NCBI GenBank assembly: GCA_903873735.1
Contig: CAIQPO010000059.1
Span: 1-7,064, forward strand
DNA: 7,064 bases
Origin: Candidatus Collierbacteria bacterium
Lineage (GTDB): Bacteria > Patescibacteriota > Microgenomatia > UBA1400 > MFAQ01
Reading direction: 5' to 3'
A program made the translations under genes and the position numbers. Of this stretch, positions 6,275 through 7,064 are shown one piece after another. How positions within the stretch are numbered: the first letter of the stretch is position 1; every line of letters starts with the position of its first letter. The notes beneath the pieces are model-generated. The model worked only from the letters and a program-made list of their open reading frames with translations. It had not been told where the DNA came from and did not search any database.

Positions 6275-7064
6275 ATGCAAATGACGCAGGAATTAACAGT
6301 ATTTAAATTCAACGAGCAGGTAATCCGACGAGTGCAGGGTGTGGACGGCAAGATTCTCTATTGTATCGCTGACATTTGCGCTGCCCTGGGTATCAAGAAA
6401 TCATGGAAGGTTATAGCACGCCTAACAAAGGGGGCTACTAAAGGCGGTGTCCTTCCCTCAAAGGGGGCTACTAGTAGTAGCCACCATGCTACAGAGGAGG
6501 TGCCTTCAAGTCACACCGTTCCTGGTGGCGTCACATGGATTGAGACAGTCACAGAGGGCGGCGTACAGAAGATGGCTTACACAGATGAAGTGGGTCTTTA
6601 TGACATCATCAGCAAATCCCGCAAGCCGCTGGCAAAACTGCTCTACCGCAAACTGATTGAGGCAGTGCCTGTCATGCGTCAGGAGAAAGCTTCAATTGAT
6701 GTTAGGCCTGCTCAAAAGCTGGAACTGGCTTCAATCAAGGCCTTGGCACAGAGCATCGTCGGATTAACCGATCATGTCGATGTAATAACAAAAAACATAA
6801 CCGTCTTACAAGACGATGTTGCCCAATTGAAAACCGGCCAGGAGGTCAAAGCACTTTTACCGCCTGTGCCTCCGCTGACCCGTCGCAATGAGATCATCTT
6901 GTTCATCAACAAGTACATGGCCAAGTATCCTGGCCAATTCAATGACTTTGAGAATATCTGGAACTACCTCTACGACGCCTTCCGTCTGAGGACCAGGCGT
7001 GATATCAAACGTGAAGCCCGCGCCAGTAGGTATATGAGCGTGCTGGCCTATGTGCAGTCAGTAG
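6275..7064 (+). CDS. BRO-N domain antirepressor-like protein, 3' truncated
   Basis: The frame is open for 263 codons to the window edge, with no stop. The N-terminus matches the BRO-N fold found in phage antirepressors and baculovirus Bro proteins: VFKFNEQVIRRV (9-20), then GKILYCIADICAALGI (25-40) corresponding to the W-F-x-A-x-D-V-C-x-x-L-G helix, and the second half TWIETVTEGGVQKMAYTDE (87-105) with EVGLYDIISKSRKPLAKLLY (105-124), the conserved 'E-x-G-L-Y-x-L-I-x-x-S-x-K-P-x-A-K' helix. Between the halves is an unusual linker (about 51-86) rich in Lys, Gly, Ser and Thr with the repeat K-G-A-T twice. Residues about 146-193 look like an amphipathic or coiled-coil helix (LELASIKALAQSIVGLTD, then VITKNITVLQDDVAQLK). 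After a proline-rich hinge LLPPVPPLTRR (194-204) comes a C-terminal domain with IWNYLYDAFRLRTRRDIKRE (228-247), similar in pattern to the ORF6C-like ends of phage antirepressors. Such proteins usually relieve phage repression or bind DNA; the exact role here is unknown. Codon use and G+C differ from the first 6 kb. Confidence 0.85.
   Translation, partial: MQMTQELTVFKFNEQVIRRVQGVDGKILYCIADICAALGIKKSWKVIARLTKGATKGGVLPSKGATSSSHHATEEVPSSHTVPGGVTWIETVTEGGVQKMAYTDEVGLYDIISKSRKPLAKLLYRKLIEAVPVMRQEKASIDVRPAQKLELASIKALAQSIVGLTDHVDVITKNITVLQDDVAQLKTGQEVKALLPPVPPLTRRNEIILFINKYMAKYPGQFNDFENIWNYLYDAFRLRTRRDIKREARASRYMSVLAYVQSV
6426..6473 (+). repeat. 15-bp direct repeat in the BRO-N linker
   Basis: CAAAGGGGGCTACTA occurs at 6426-6440 and again at 6459-6473, exactly 33 bp (11 codons) apart, so both copies are read in the same frame as K-G-A-T. 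It lies in the linker between the two conserved halves of the BRO-N domain, and looks like a small in-frame expansion. Confidence 0.85.
6466..6482. repeat. 8-bp inverted repeat with 1-nt centre
   Basis: GGCTACTA (6466-6473) and TAGTAGCC (6475-6482) are exact reverse complements around one G. The same left arm also exists at 6433-6440 in the first direct-repeat copy, so the right arm could pair with either. A cruciform, an operator-like site or a mere product of repeat expansion are all possible; it is coding, and there is no U-tract to suggest a terminator. Confidence 0.7.

Noticed and set aside
6466..6482. Palindrome considered as a terminator
   Set aside because: It has a one-base centre and no T-run after it, and lies within an open coding frame.
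6447..6656. Alternative plus-strand 69-codon frame
   Set aside because: It is in another frame of the BRO gene, which is supported by BRO-N motifs and a strong Shine-Dalgarno.
1..7064. CRISPR array, tRNA/rRNA genes, complete insertion sequence
   Set aside because: I saw no regularly spaced repeats, cloverleaf-like segments, rRNA sequence, transposase motifs or terminal inverted repeats on either strand.

Overview
The window is best read as chromosomal DNA of an uncultivated candidate phylum radiation (Patescibacteria) bacterium, perhaps from the Microgenomates side. In its last kilobase it changes to DNA of a different character. The first ~6.1 kb is AT-rich (a sample line, 4981-5040, has 22 G+C of 60). 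Its genes are tightly packed and overlapping, the starts lack clear Shine-Dalgarno sequences, and the set is typical of such genomes: an FAD-dependent oxidoreductase, a DUF2298 membrane protein, an LCP-family protein, a divergent short triosephosphate isomerase and a compact UvrD/Rep-type helicase. The taxonomic call is an inference from gene style, not from a marker gene.

Layout. Two plus-strand genes open the window: the 3' end of an FAD/NAD(P)-binding oxidoreductase (1-720) and a large multi-pass DUF2298 protein (to 2677). They meet tail to tail, with a 17-bp overlap, a minus-strand pair: tpiA (from 4438) followed after 2 nt by an LCP gene (3743-2661). The ~26-bp gap between tpiA and the helicase holds two overlapping TATAAT hexamers, one per strand, placed so close to the start codons that both transcripts should be leaderless or nearly so. 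The plus-strand helicase runs from 4465 to 6264.

The end of the window is different. From about 6105, immediately after helicase motif VI, G+C rises (34 of 60 in 6121-6180; 32 of 60 in 6181-6240). The helicase tail stops resembling the family, and the next gene has a strong Shine-Dalgarno (AGGAGG). That gene, open from 6275 to the window end, is a BRO-N antirepressor-like protein of phage or mobile-element type. Its BRO-N core holds an enlarged, repeat-containing low-complexity loop. The break is either an integration or recombination junction or a metagenome assembly chimera, and sequence alone cannot decide.

How the genes fit together: the oxidoreductase/DUF2298 pair and the LCP protein suggest cell-envelope glycan or lipid work, tpiA is central carbon metabolism, and the helicase is DNA repair/replication. 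I see no tRNA, rRNA, CRISPR array, complete insertion sequence or convincing terminator, and no clearly new multi-gene system. The most notable items are the 6105 junction, the BRO loop and the back-to-back leaderless promoter.
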